This document shows positions 8,959-15,367 of a DNA stretch of 33,112 nucleotides, one piece after another. The notes under the pieces are model-generated. The model did no database searches and was not told the origin of the DNA. It saw only the letters and a list, made by a program, of their open reading frames with translations. The DNA comes from DATKMG01 sp035541995 (GTDB lineage Bacteria > Acidobacteriota > Terriglobia > Versatilivoradales > Versatilivoraceae). A program made the translations under genes and the position numbers. The stretch covers positions 1-33,112 of the forward strand of contig DATKMG010000599.1 in the NCBI GenBank assembly GCA_035541995.1, written 5' to 3'. The first letter of the stretch is position 1; each line of letters begins with the position of its first letter.

Positions 8959-9870
8959 TTACCGGAACCGCTTGGCTCGCTCCCTAAAAAACTTGACTAG
9001 TGGAACATCGTACGGTTGGGCGGTAGAGATATTCACAAAATCGATTCGGTTCCTTTGAAAGACCCTGGTCCTTAGATTTACCAAATCCGTGGCCATTCTC
9101 CGATAGTCCTCCCGAAGCTGGGCATTGTGCGTATCGATCCAGGTCACTTGTCCACTTTCCGGATCCAAAAGCTTGAGAATGCCCACTGCAGGCAACTCAT
9201 GTTGCCGGGGATCGTCAATCGGGAATGCAATCAAATCGTGTCTCTGATTAGCCACCCGTAAAGCCTGTTCATAACCCTCGTCCAGGAAATCAGAAATCAG
9301 AAAAAGGACACATTTTTTCCTTACCACATTGTTCAGGTATTTCAAAGCTGCCTCTATGGAAGTCCCCCGCCCTACTGGCTCGTACGCCAGGACCTCCCGA
9401 ACTACCCGCAGGACATGTTTTGTGCCCTTTTGGGCAGAAATGAATTTCTCCACGACATTGGTAAAGATCACCGCACCCACGCGATCATTGTTCTTGATAG
9501 CAGAAAAAGCCAACACCGCGGCTAATTCTGCGGCTAGTTCATTCTTGAATCGGCGAGTAGTGCCGAAGGCCTCCGAAGCGCTCAGGTCCAAGGCCAGCAT
9601 GACGGTCAGTTCGCGTTCTTCCACGTATCGCTTTACGTAGAGGTGCCCCATTCTGGCCGAAACGTTCCAATCGATGCTGCGAACCTCGTCTCCATACTGA
9701 TATTCCCGGACTTCGTCGAACTCCATGCCCCTGCCTTTGAACACGGAGTGGTATTCGCCCCCCATGGCCTCGTTGACCAGACGATTGGTCCTGATCTCTA
9801 TGTGTTTTACCTTCTGCAAAAGCTCCTTAGCCAGCATCGGATCGTTGAAAAACCGAGGAGATGAATCCAA
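8959..9870 (-). CDS. DUF58 domain protein of the MoxR-Bat system
   Basis: The protein has about 303 residues. The DUF58 signature 'YHSVFKGRGMEFDEVREYQ' followed by 'GDEVRSIDWN' lies at about residues 39-68; the C-terminal half is VWA-like ('VMLALDLSAS', 'LFLISDF'). DUF58 proteins sit between moxR and the VWA genes and are thought to link the ATPase with its membrane clients. The start is uncertain. The reading frame opens with TTG at 9870, derived from the edge of the heptamer repeat, and no Shine-Dalgarno sequence is present there. The first in-frame ATG is at 9837, also without a ribosome site, and would remove 'RFFNDP', which looks like conserved family sequence. The native start was probably altered by the upstream insertion. 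Confidence 0.88.
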   Translation of the reverse strand: MDSSPRFFNDPMLAKELLQKVKHIEIRTNRLVNEAMGGEYHSVFKGRGMEFDEVREYQYGDEVRSIDWNVSARMGHLYVKRYVEERELTVMLALDLSASEAFGTTRRFKNELAAELAAVLAFSAIKNNDRVGAVIFTNVVEKFISAQKGTKHVLRVVREVLAYEPVGRGTSIEAALKYLNNVVRKKCVLFLISDFLDEGYEQALRVANQRHDLIAFPIDDPRQHELPAVGILKLLDPESGQVTWIDTHNAQLREDYRRMATDLVNLRTRVFQRNRIDFVNISTAQPYDVPLVKFFRERAKRFR

Positions 9871-9872
9871 AT

Positions 9873-9902
9873 TATGAATTGTGAATTCTGAATTCTGAAT
9901 TG
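9873..9902. repeat. Left heptamer-repeat arm of the four-helix-bundle cassette
   Basis: Four consecutive seven-base units of the form TNTGAAT are visible: TATGAAT, TGTGAAT, TCTGAAT and TCTGAAT, then TG. The array begins three bases upstream of the DUF58 start codon. It is the inverted counterpart of the degenerate heptamers at 10408-10463, so the two arms could pair in RNA and enclose the four-helix-bundle gene. Confidence 0.75.
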
Positions 9903-9930
9903 CGCGAGGACAGTCAATTGTTCAACATCG

Positions 9931-10350
9931 TCAAGTAGGATGGCGCTTTTTGGTCTTCACAATGATTGCCGTGATAATGGCAATGAGCTGGTCTGTCTCA
10001 TCAATCAGTGGACTAATGGAAGCTTCCGGTAAGAACTGCGAAGCAAGCATGAGACGTAGCCAGTACACGCTTTCCCTGGCTTCTTTCTGCGCAATGGACA
10101 TCTTGTGGATGAAGTCCAGCCGACTTTCAGCTGACTGTGCTTCTTCGATATTTCCCCCGATAGAAGTGGCTGACCTGAGATATTGCTTTCCCACTAACCA
10201 GGCTGCTCCATCCCTTTGGCTCTGCAATTGCCGACCTAGCTTAATCGCCCCTACCGCATACCGAAAGGCCCGTTGCCTTATATCCACACGTGACCTGCCT
10301 CGACAAGATGCTTCGTCACCCATAAGCATGGAATCTTTTTCTTGATTCAT
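9931..10350 (-). CDS. Four-helix-bundle protein (23S rRNA intervening-sequence/S23 family)
   Basis: The protein has 139 residues. The family pattern is clear: 'SIGGNIEEAQSAES' at about 62-75 followed by 'KMSIAQKEARESVYWLRLM' and a final long amphipathic helix. Members are small, mostly helical proteins first described from intervening sequences inside 23S rRNA genes; homologues are related to the Avd accessory protein of diversity-generating retroelements. No catalytic activity is known for this family. The 30-residue N-terminal extension before 'VDIRQRAFRYA' is longer than usual; an in-frame methionine at residue 10 ('MGDEAS') gives a shorter alternative. The ATG at 10350 has GAGG about eight bases upstream. 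The gene is bounded on both sides by heptamer repeats and splits moxR from the DUF58 gene. Confidence 0.88.
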   Translation of the reverse strand: MNQEKDSMLMGDEASCRGRSRVDIRQRAFRYAVGAIKLGRQLQSQRDGAAWLVGKQYLRSATSIGGNIEEAQSAESRLDFIHKMSIAQKEARESVYWLRLMLASQFLPEASISPLIDETDQLIAIITAIIVKTKKRHPT

Positions 10351-10407
10351 TGTCGAGCCTCAACTCGGGGGAAATTGCTAGTGATCCTCAACTAACCAGC
10401 TCTCTTT

Positions 10408-10463
10408 CATTTCAGAATTTATAATTCCAAATTCATAACTCAGAATTCACACTTCAGAATTCT
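10408..10463. repeat. Right heptamer-repeat arm, abutting the moxR stop codon
   Basis: Read on the minus strand, the sequence after the moxR TAG falls into seven-base units close to TGAATTC: GAATTC, TGAAGTG, TGAATTC, TGAGTTA, TGAATTT, GGAATTA, TAAATTC, TGAAATG. The first unit overlaps the stop codon itself. The units are in the opposite orientation to those at 9873-9902. This resembles the short tandem heptamer repeats known from cyanobacteria and the repeat-framed stems of rRNA intervening sequences. Confidence 0.7.
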
Positions 10464-11454
10464 ATGGCACCATGACCTTGTCAAAAACCCTCTTGATGAT
10501 TTCTTCTGGAGTTACGTTTTCGGCCTCAGCCTCGTAAGTGAGGATAATCCGGTGACGAAGGACGTCCAGACCCACCGACTTGACATCCTCAGGCGTGACG
10601 TAGCCTCGTCCATTGATAAAGGCATGGGCTTTGGCTGCTTTGGAAAGAAAAATAGTGGCGCGAGGGGAAGCTCCGTACTGAATCAAAGACCGGGCGTCCA
10701 ACTGGTATTCTTCCGGTTTGCGGGTCGCAAATACCAGGTCTACGATATAGTCCTTTACTTTTTCGTCCATATATACCTGCTGTACGACCTCACGAGCGTT
10801 GCGGATAGCCCCGGGCTGAATCACCGGATCCACGGTTGCTCCGGGACTCTCGGTCATCCGAACCAGGATCTGTTTCTCCTCTTTCTTGCTGGGGTAGGTA
10901 ACTAGAAGCTTCAGCATGAAGCGATCCACTTGTGCCTCCGGCAACGGATAGGTTCCTTCCTGCTCAATGGGGTTCTCAGTGGCCATGACCAGAAAAGGAT
11001 CTCCCAGCGGAAAGGTTTCCCTGCCAATGCTGATCTGTCGTTCCTGCATCGCTTCCAACAAGGCGCTTTGAACCTTGGCAGGGGCCCGGTTGATTTCGTC
11101 TGCCAAGACAATATTCGAGAAAATAGGACCTTTGTGCGGCAGGAACTCCCGAGTCTTCTGATCGAAAATCATGGTGCCGATCAGGTCTGCTGGCAATAAG
11201 TCGGGGGTAAACTGAATCCGTTGAAAGCCGGTGTTGATCGTGCTTGCCAGTGTCTTCACTGCGAGCGTCTTGGCCAGACCCGGGACCCCCTCTACTAAAA
11301 GATGGCCTTCGGTGAGGAGCCCAATCAGCATTCGGTCTATCATGTATTCCTGACCAACGATCACCTTTTGAACTTCCTGCTTCAAAGCCTCGACAAATAC
11401 GCTCTCGAGTTTGACTTTTTCATGTATCGCTTTAATGTCTACATCGATGCCCAC
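10462..11454 (-). CDS. moxR: MoxR-family AAA+ ATPase
   Basis: The protein has 330 residues. Walker A 'GVPGLAKT' is at 56-63, Walker B 'IVLADE' at 115-120, and the MoxR-typical 'NRAPAKVQSALLEAMQE' follows; 'ATENPIEQEGTYPLPEAQ' is the sensor region. A C-terminal helical lid ends in 'VMVP', the normal family end, so the protein is complete despite the repeat that begins at its stop codon. MoxR ATPases act as chaperone-like partners of VWA proteins. The start is GTG at 11454, preceded by AGGAGGGTG at about seven bases. The epimerase gene ends 47 bases upstream on the same strand, so both may share a transcript. Confidence 0.95.
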   Translation of the reverse strand: MGIDVDIKAIHEKVKLESVFVEALKQEVQKVIVGQEYMIDRMLIGLLTEGHLLVEGVPGLAKTLAVKTLASTINTGFQRIQFTPDLLPADLIGTMIFDQKTREFLPHKGPIFSNIVLADEINRAPAKVQSALLEAMQERQISIGRETFPLGDPFLVMATENPIEQEGTYPLPEAQVDRFMLKLLVTYPSKKEEKQILVRMTESPGATVDPVIQPGAIRNAREVVQQVYMDEKVKDYIVDLVFATRKPEEYQLDARSLIQYGASPRATIFLSKAAKAHAFINGRGYVTPEDVKSVGLDVLRHRIILTYEAEAENVTPEEIIKRVFDKVMVP

Positions 11455-11501
11455 AAATCACCCTCCTGGCGTGAATAAGGGAAATAAAGCTCTTGCCCTC
11501 C

Positions 11502-12461
11502 CTACTTCTTGATCCTAGTTTTCCTGAACCACTCCACGAACCGGTCTACTCCCGTTTCAAACGGGACCTTTGGGACGAAGTTTAAAAGCCGTCTGGCCTT
11601 ATTAAGGTCCGCATGAGTGAAGGGCATGTCTCCCGGCTGGCTGTTCTGAAATCGAGCCTTCGCCTGCTTCCCTAATTTGGCCTCCAACAACCGCACCATT
11701 TCGAGCAAGGAGATTGGGTTTGAGTTCCCCAGATTGAAGATTTCGAAACTTGATTCTAACTCCACAGCTGCAAGTATGCCTTCGACGATGTCATCAATAT
11801 AAGTGTAATCCCGAAGAGAGCTTCCGTCGCCAAACAAAGGTACTTCCAAGCCTTGCTCGATCAGGGATGCAAATTTGTAAATGGCTAGATCGGGCCTTTG
11901 CCGGGGCCCATAGACTGTGAAGAAACGGAGACAGACCACGGGAATCCCGTAGAGGTTAGCGTAACAATAACAGAGCTTCTCGCCGGCCAACTTAGTTACC
12001 CCATAGGGCGAAATCGGATAAGGATTAGCTTCCTCCTCGGAAAAGGGAACTTTGCTGGTTGTGCCGTATACTGAGCTAGAAGATGCAAAAACGAATTTGC
12101 CAACCTTATGTTTTTTCGATAACTCCAGTAAGAGGGCCGTCCCGAATACATTCACCCTTTCATACAAGAGTGGCTGCTCCAGGGAGGGTCTCACTCCTGC
12201 CCGCGCAGCCAGGTGAACCACGACCTCGGGATTGAACACCGCGAAGATACTCTCCAGTCGCTCCTGGTCACAGACATCGGCCTCGACAAACTCAATGGGA
12301 CCCACACGGCGAACTTCTTCGAGATTCCTCCTCTTTATTGCGGGCGAGTAAAAGTCGTTCAAATCGTCCAATATGAGCAGGCGATGCGCATCACGAACAA
12401 GATGCTCACCCAGATGAGACCCGATAAACCCCGCTCCGCCCGTCAAGAGGATCTTGCTCAT
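11502..12461 (-). CDS. NAD-dependent epimerase/dehydratase (nucleotide-sugar, UDP-glucuronate 4-epimerase-like)
   Basis: The protein has 319 residues and belongs to the extended short-chain dehydrogenase family. The Rossmann motif GGAGFIG is at 8-14, 'ASSSSVYG' at 126-133 supplies the catalytic Ser/Thr, and Y153-GVT-K157 is the catalytic YxxxK pair. 'VCLRFFTVYGPRQRPDLAI' and 'RDYTYIDDIVEGI' are typical of UDP-glucose/UDP-glucuronate 4-epimerases. The likely role is making an activated sugar for cell-surface polysaccharide. The ATG at 12461 puts the Rossmann strand at the very N-terminus; a TTG 33 bases upstream would add a serine-rich, unconserved extension. The exact substrate cannot be read from sequence. 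Confidence 0.9.
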   Translation of the reverse strand: MSKILLTGGAGFIGSHLGEHLVRDAHRLLILDDLNDFYSPAIKRRNLEEVRRVGPIEFVEADVCDQERLESIFAVFNPEVVVHLAARAGVRPSLEQPLLYERVNVFGTALLLELSKKHKVGKFVFASSSSVYGTTSKVPFSEEEANPYPISPYGVTKLAGEKLCYCYANLYGIPVVCLRFFTVYGPRQRPDLAIYKFASLIEQGLEVPLFGDGSSLRDYTYIDDIVEGILAAVELESSFEIFNLGNSNPISLLEMVRLLEAKLGKQAKARFQNSQPGDMPFTHADLNKARRLLNFVPKVPFETGVDRFVEWFRKTRIKK

Positions 12462-12620
12462 GCACAGTGACTCACTTTCTGATCGAGACTCCAAAGTGCC
12501 CTTCGCAGGTTTCCAACCGTCGCGATTTAACGGTAGTCCCGGAACACAGCCCCCTCGTCCAGACCAGATCTGGAAAGGGATTGTCCTTCGCTTTTCGTCT
12601 TTACCCCATAGTGCTTTATC

Positions 12621-12639
12621 TTCCCTATTCCCTATTCCC
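12621..12639. repeat. Heptamer tract (TTCCCTA units)
   Basis: Two exact seven-base units TTCCCTA and a partial third follow one another. The tract lies about 15 bases downstream of the stop codon of the small minus-strand gene ending at 12654. The period is the same as in the arrays next to moxR and rtcB, though the unit sequence differs. Confidence 0.5.
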
Positions 12640-12653
12640 TTTTTCTCTCCCCG

Positions 12654-12926
12654 CTACTCCCAGATATCATGCTTCACCACCGGCTCAGTCACCTTGAGCC
12701 GCAAGGAACGGTGCCAGCGCGCATAAGCCGCGACGTCCCTCCACTTATGATTCTTGAAGCTTTTGTCGCCGTACGCGGTTTCAATCCGCCACTCCAGATA
12801 CCTTCTAGGGGGAACCGGGAGAAAAGGAAATTGCCGATACCCTTGCCGCCGCCGGAATATCCAACATATGCGCAACAGTTCCGTGAGGACCAGAATCATG
12901 TACTGATTCTCCATGGGACTGCGCAT
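12654..12926 (-). CDS. Small hypothetical protein, possibly real
   Basis: The protein has 90 residues and is not recognised. It is basic and aromatic: 'PRRYLEWRIETAYGD' and 'WRDVAAYARWHRSLRLKV' look like a compact folded unit rather than random translation. The first 25 residues are moderately hydrophobic (ILVLTELLRICWIF), perhaps a membrane-contacting helix. ATGs are available at 12926, 12914 and 12899; none has a strong ribosome site. It lies 21 bases downstream of the zinc-ribbon gene on the same strand, suggesting co-transcription. It could be a chance open frame. Confidence 0.45.
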   Translation of the reverse strand: MRSPMENQYMILVLTELLRICWIFRRRQGYRQFPFLPVPPRRYLEWRIETAYGDKSFKNHKWRDVAAYARWHRSLRLKVTEPVVKHDIWE

Positions 12927-12947
12927 GGAATTCTTCGGGTCTGAAGT

Positions 12948-13397
12948 TCAGCGGGATTGGGGGAACGATCGGTCATTACGGATCTGCTTTTCCAGCCTAT
13001 CAAACATCTCTGGGTCGTACTCTCTGTGGGAAGGGTTGCGCCGAACATTTCGGTATTTTGCGTAGCAATGATAGCATACTGTCAAGCGGGGATACCTGAC
13101 GGAATGCCAATAAAAGCCCAATCCGGCAGGAACCAGGCTGATTCCATAGCTCGGATAGGCCAAGAGCAGTCCGCCCAGGAGATAAAGGAATCCCAGGCCT
13201 TTCCGGATATCATCCCGAACGTAGAAATCCTGACGACGACATATCGCACACACATCAACCTCATTCCTCGCCACTTCAGTAGGAGTGAACCAGAGATTCT
13301 GTGCTCTTCCGCAGGCCCGGCACACGGTAGCGTGTTTGCTCTTGGGATTGGCTCGGCATTCCCGGAAACAGTGGGGGCATCGATATAGAACGATCAT
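12948..13397 (-). CDS. Zinc-ribbon membrane protein of unknown function
   Basis: The protein has 149 residues. Four CxxC pairs are visible: C7/C10, C26/C29, C50/C53 and C108/C111. They are arranged as one zinc ribbon (first two pairs) and probably a second formed by the last two pairs across a hydrophobic hairpin. Two short membrane segments lie at about 67-83 and 85-98. The layout suggests an inner-membrane protein with cytoplasmic zinc-binding ends. I chose the ATG at 13397, which sets 'IVLYRCPHC' at the start as in many zinc-ribbon proteins. The frame continues to 13445 across a palindromic repeat, so the longer form is unlikely. No clear ribosome site is seen. Confidence 0.65.
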   Translation of the reverse strand: MIVLYRCPHCFRECRANPKSKHATVCRACGRAQNLWFTPTEVARNEVDVCAICRRQDFYVRDDIRKGLGFLYLLGGLLLAYPSYGISLVPAGLGFYWHSVRYPRLTVCYHCYAKYRNVRRNPSHREYDPEMFDRLEKQIRNDRSFPQSR

Positions 13398-13411
13398 GGG
13401 TGTTGTACGGT

Positions 13412-13439
13412 GTAGGGGCACAGCATGCTGTACCCCTAC
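13412..13439. repeat. 28-base near-perfect palindrome
   Basis: GTAGGGGCACAGCA and TGCTGTACCCCTAC are reverse complements except for one position pair. The centre is GCATGC with no loop. It lies 14 bases upstream of the zinc-ribbon gene start. The form resembles dispersed palindromic repeats seen in several soil bacteria; an operator function is possible but not supported by anything else here. Confidence 0.65.
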
Positions 13440-13480
13440 CTCCACCTATTCTCTTTCATCGATTTCCCTCCCTCAATCCC

Positions 13481-13508
13481 CTAACCTCCAGCTTCCAGCC
13501 TCTGACCT
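13481..13508. repeat. Degenerate heptamer tract abutting the rtcB stop
   Basis: Four seven-base units can be read: CTAACCT, CCAGCTT, CCAGCCT and CTGACCT. The last one overlaps the rtcB TAG (complement of 13507-13509). Position and period copy the situation at the moxR stop. Confidence 0.45.
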
Positions 13509-14931
13509 AACCCTTCATTACCGCCAGCGGTGTCAGTTTCGCAACCTTCCGTGCAATCCCGGCATGATGGACCACTGATACAACTTGGCTGACATCCTTG
13601 TAGGCATCCGGTTTCTCTTCAGTCAGCCCTGACCGAGACTGCCCTTTGACGAGAATTCCCTTGTCTTTCATCTCCTTCAGCAGTTGTTCCGGAGTGGTTT
13701 CACGTTTGGCCTGCGAACGACTCATTGCGCGTCCTGCACCATGACAACAAGATCCGAAGGTCTCTTTCATGGCCGCCTCAGTCCCGACCAATACATAAGA
13801 ACAGGTCCCCATGCTTCCCGGTATCAAGACGGGCTGCCCTACCGGTCGCAGCTCCTGGGGAAGCGCCGGGTGTCCCTTGGGAAAAGCCCGGGTGGCTCCT
13901 TTGCGATGGACCAGCACGCGCCGGATTCTCCCTCCAACCTCATGCTCCTCTTGCTTGGCGATGTTGTGGCACACATCATAGACGACATTGAGTTCCCCAT
14001 GGCCCAGGATTCGTTCAAAGGCCTTCCGGCTCCAGTGCGTAATCAATTGGCGATTAACGAAGGCGAAGTTGGCGGCCGCGGCCATAGCCGCCAAATAATC
14101 TTGCCCCTCTTGGGATTGGATCGGAACACAAGCCAGCTGGCGGTCGATTACGCTGATTCCGTACCGCTTCATGGCCTCTTGCATCAGGTCCAGGTAATCA
14201 CTGCAAACCTGATGCCCCAAGCCGCGCGATCCGCTGTGAATAAGGAGGACTACCTGCCCTTCGTGCAAGCCAAAGCTCGAGGCCACCTCGGAATCAAAGA
14301 TCTCCGTCACTTCCTGAATTTCCAGGAAATGATTGCCGCTGCCGAGGGTGCCTACCTGGTCATGACCGCGTTCTTTGGCCCTCTTACTGACCTTGGCGGG
14401 ATCCGATCCGAGGATCCGGCCATAGTCCTCAATCCGGCCCAGATCGGCATCCCGGCCGTATCCCTGCTCGACAGTCCAGGGAGCCCCTTCTTGAAGCAAT
14501 CGATCCAGGTCTCCTCTTGAGACATCCAACAAACCGCTTCGGCCGGTTCCGCAAGGAATGTCGCGAAACAGCTGATTGAGCAAGTCGGAAAGCCGCGGCC
14601 GGACCTCCCCTGCATAGAGAGAGGAAGCCAGCAAACGCACCCCGCAATTGATATCAAACCCCACTCCGCCGGCAGAGACGATCCCCTCTTTCATGTCCGC
14701 AGCCGCCACCCCACCAATACAAAATCCATAACCCTGGTGAGCGTCGGGCATGGCCAGGGACCGGCCGACGAGCCCCGGCAAAGTCGCCACATTGGCCACC
14801 TGGTCCATCGTCTGGTCATGTTGGATTTGATGAATCAGATCGCTGCTGGCATAAATGAGTCCTTCAATTCGCATTCCGGTCTTGTAAGATCTAGGGATGA
14901 CGTAACGGAATTCGTCCAGTTTGTTCAGCAT
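13507..14931 (-). CDS. rtcB: RtcB RNA-splicing ligase
   Basis: The protein has 474 residues, normal length without intein. RtcB is a GTP- and manganese-dependent ligase joining 2',3'-cyclic phosphate or 3'-phosphate RNA ends to 5'-hydroxyl ends. All signature residues are present: C96 in 'DINCGVR', H201 in 'GSGNHFLE', H232 in 'IHSGSRG', H322 in 'DVCHNIA', and H397 in 'CCHGAGR', the histidine expected to be guanylylated. The C-terminus ends in the conserved 'MKG'. It starts nine bases after the archease stop, so the two are almost certainly co-expressed. In bacteria RtcB serves RNA repair (tRNA, rRNA) rather than tRNA splicing; the physiological target here is unknown. Confidence 0.97.
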   Translation of the reverse strand: MLNKLDEFRYVIPRSYKTGMRIEGLIYASSDLIHQIQHDQTMDQVANVATLPGLVGRSLAMPDAHQGYGFCIGGVAAADMKEGIVSAGGVGFDINCGVRLLASSLYAGEVRPRLSDLLNQLFRDIPCGTGRSGLLDVSRGDLDRLLQEGAPWTVEQGYGRDADLGRIEDYGRILGSDPAKVSKRAKERGHDQVGTLGSGNHFLEIQEVTEIFDSEVASSFGLHEGQVVLLIHSGSRGLGHQVCSDYLDLMQEAMKRYGISVIDRQLACVPIQSQEGQDYLAAMAAAANFAFVNRQLITHWSRKAFERILGHGELNVVYDVCHNIAKQEEHEVGGRIRRVLVHRKGATRAFPKGHPALPQELRPVGQPVLIPGSMGTCSYVLVGTEAAMKETFGSCCHGAGRAMSRSQAKRETTPEQLLKEMKDKGILVKGQSRSGLTEEKPDAYKDVSQVVSVVHHAGIARKVAKLTPLAVMKG

Positions 14932-14940
14932 GCCTTGACC

Positions 14941-15363
14941 TTAAATGTCCAGGAACACTTGAACACGGCTTTTTCCTGGCTTCTCACACACGTTGAGCTG
15001 GTGATAAGTAACTGCCTTTACGTCCGATCGTACCTGGTGGCGGACTGGGTCGAGTGGCTCTCCGTAAACTACTGCCTCCAGCCTCCCTGTCTCCAACCGG
15101 CCGACTTGAAAACGCCCACCGAGAAAACCTTCCCCATCATATAAATATAATATCTCTTCCAGCCATCTTACCAGCAAGTGCCCCCAATCGCTCCCTTGGA
15201 GAGTCACGTTCCGGGAATCCCGCGCCTCCACTCTCGAAGCATTTGCGATGATGGAAACCAATCCCAATGCCGCCTGCTCAAATGCCTCGGCCAGCGTTTT
15301 CCCGTAAGCCTCAATCCCGAGGTCCGCGGGATGATCCAGAATCCTGAATCCTTTCTCTCTCAT
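14941..15363 (-). CDS. Archease, RtcB activator
   Basis: The protein has 140 residues. The opening 'FRILDHPADLGIEAYG' with D10, H11 and D14, the central 'WLEEILYLYDGEGF', the late 'DVKAVTYHQLNV' and the terminal 'FLDI' are all archease hallmarks; the conserved acidic residues coordinate metal. Archease speeds RtcB guanylylation and allows multiple turnovers. Its position directly before rtcB agrees with that. Its ATG at 15363 lies only four bases from the stop codon of the TonB-dependent receptor at 15368, an unusual upstream partner. Confidence 0.93.
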   Translation of the reverse strand: MREKGFRILDHPADLGIEAYGKTLAEAFEQAALGLVSIIANASRVEARDSRNVTLQGSDWGHLLVRWLEEILYLYDGEGFLGGRFQVGRLETGRLEAVVYGEPLDPVRHQVRSDVKAVTYHQLNVCEKPGKSRVQVFLDI

Positions 15364-15367
15364 GCCT

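Noticed and set aside
13684..14520. A 278-codon plus-strand frame opposite rtcB
   Set aside because: It is antisense to a gene whose every catalytic residue is present, and its translation shows no domain-like pattern.
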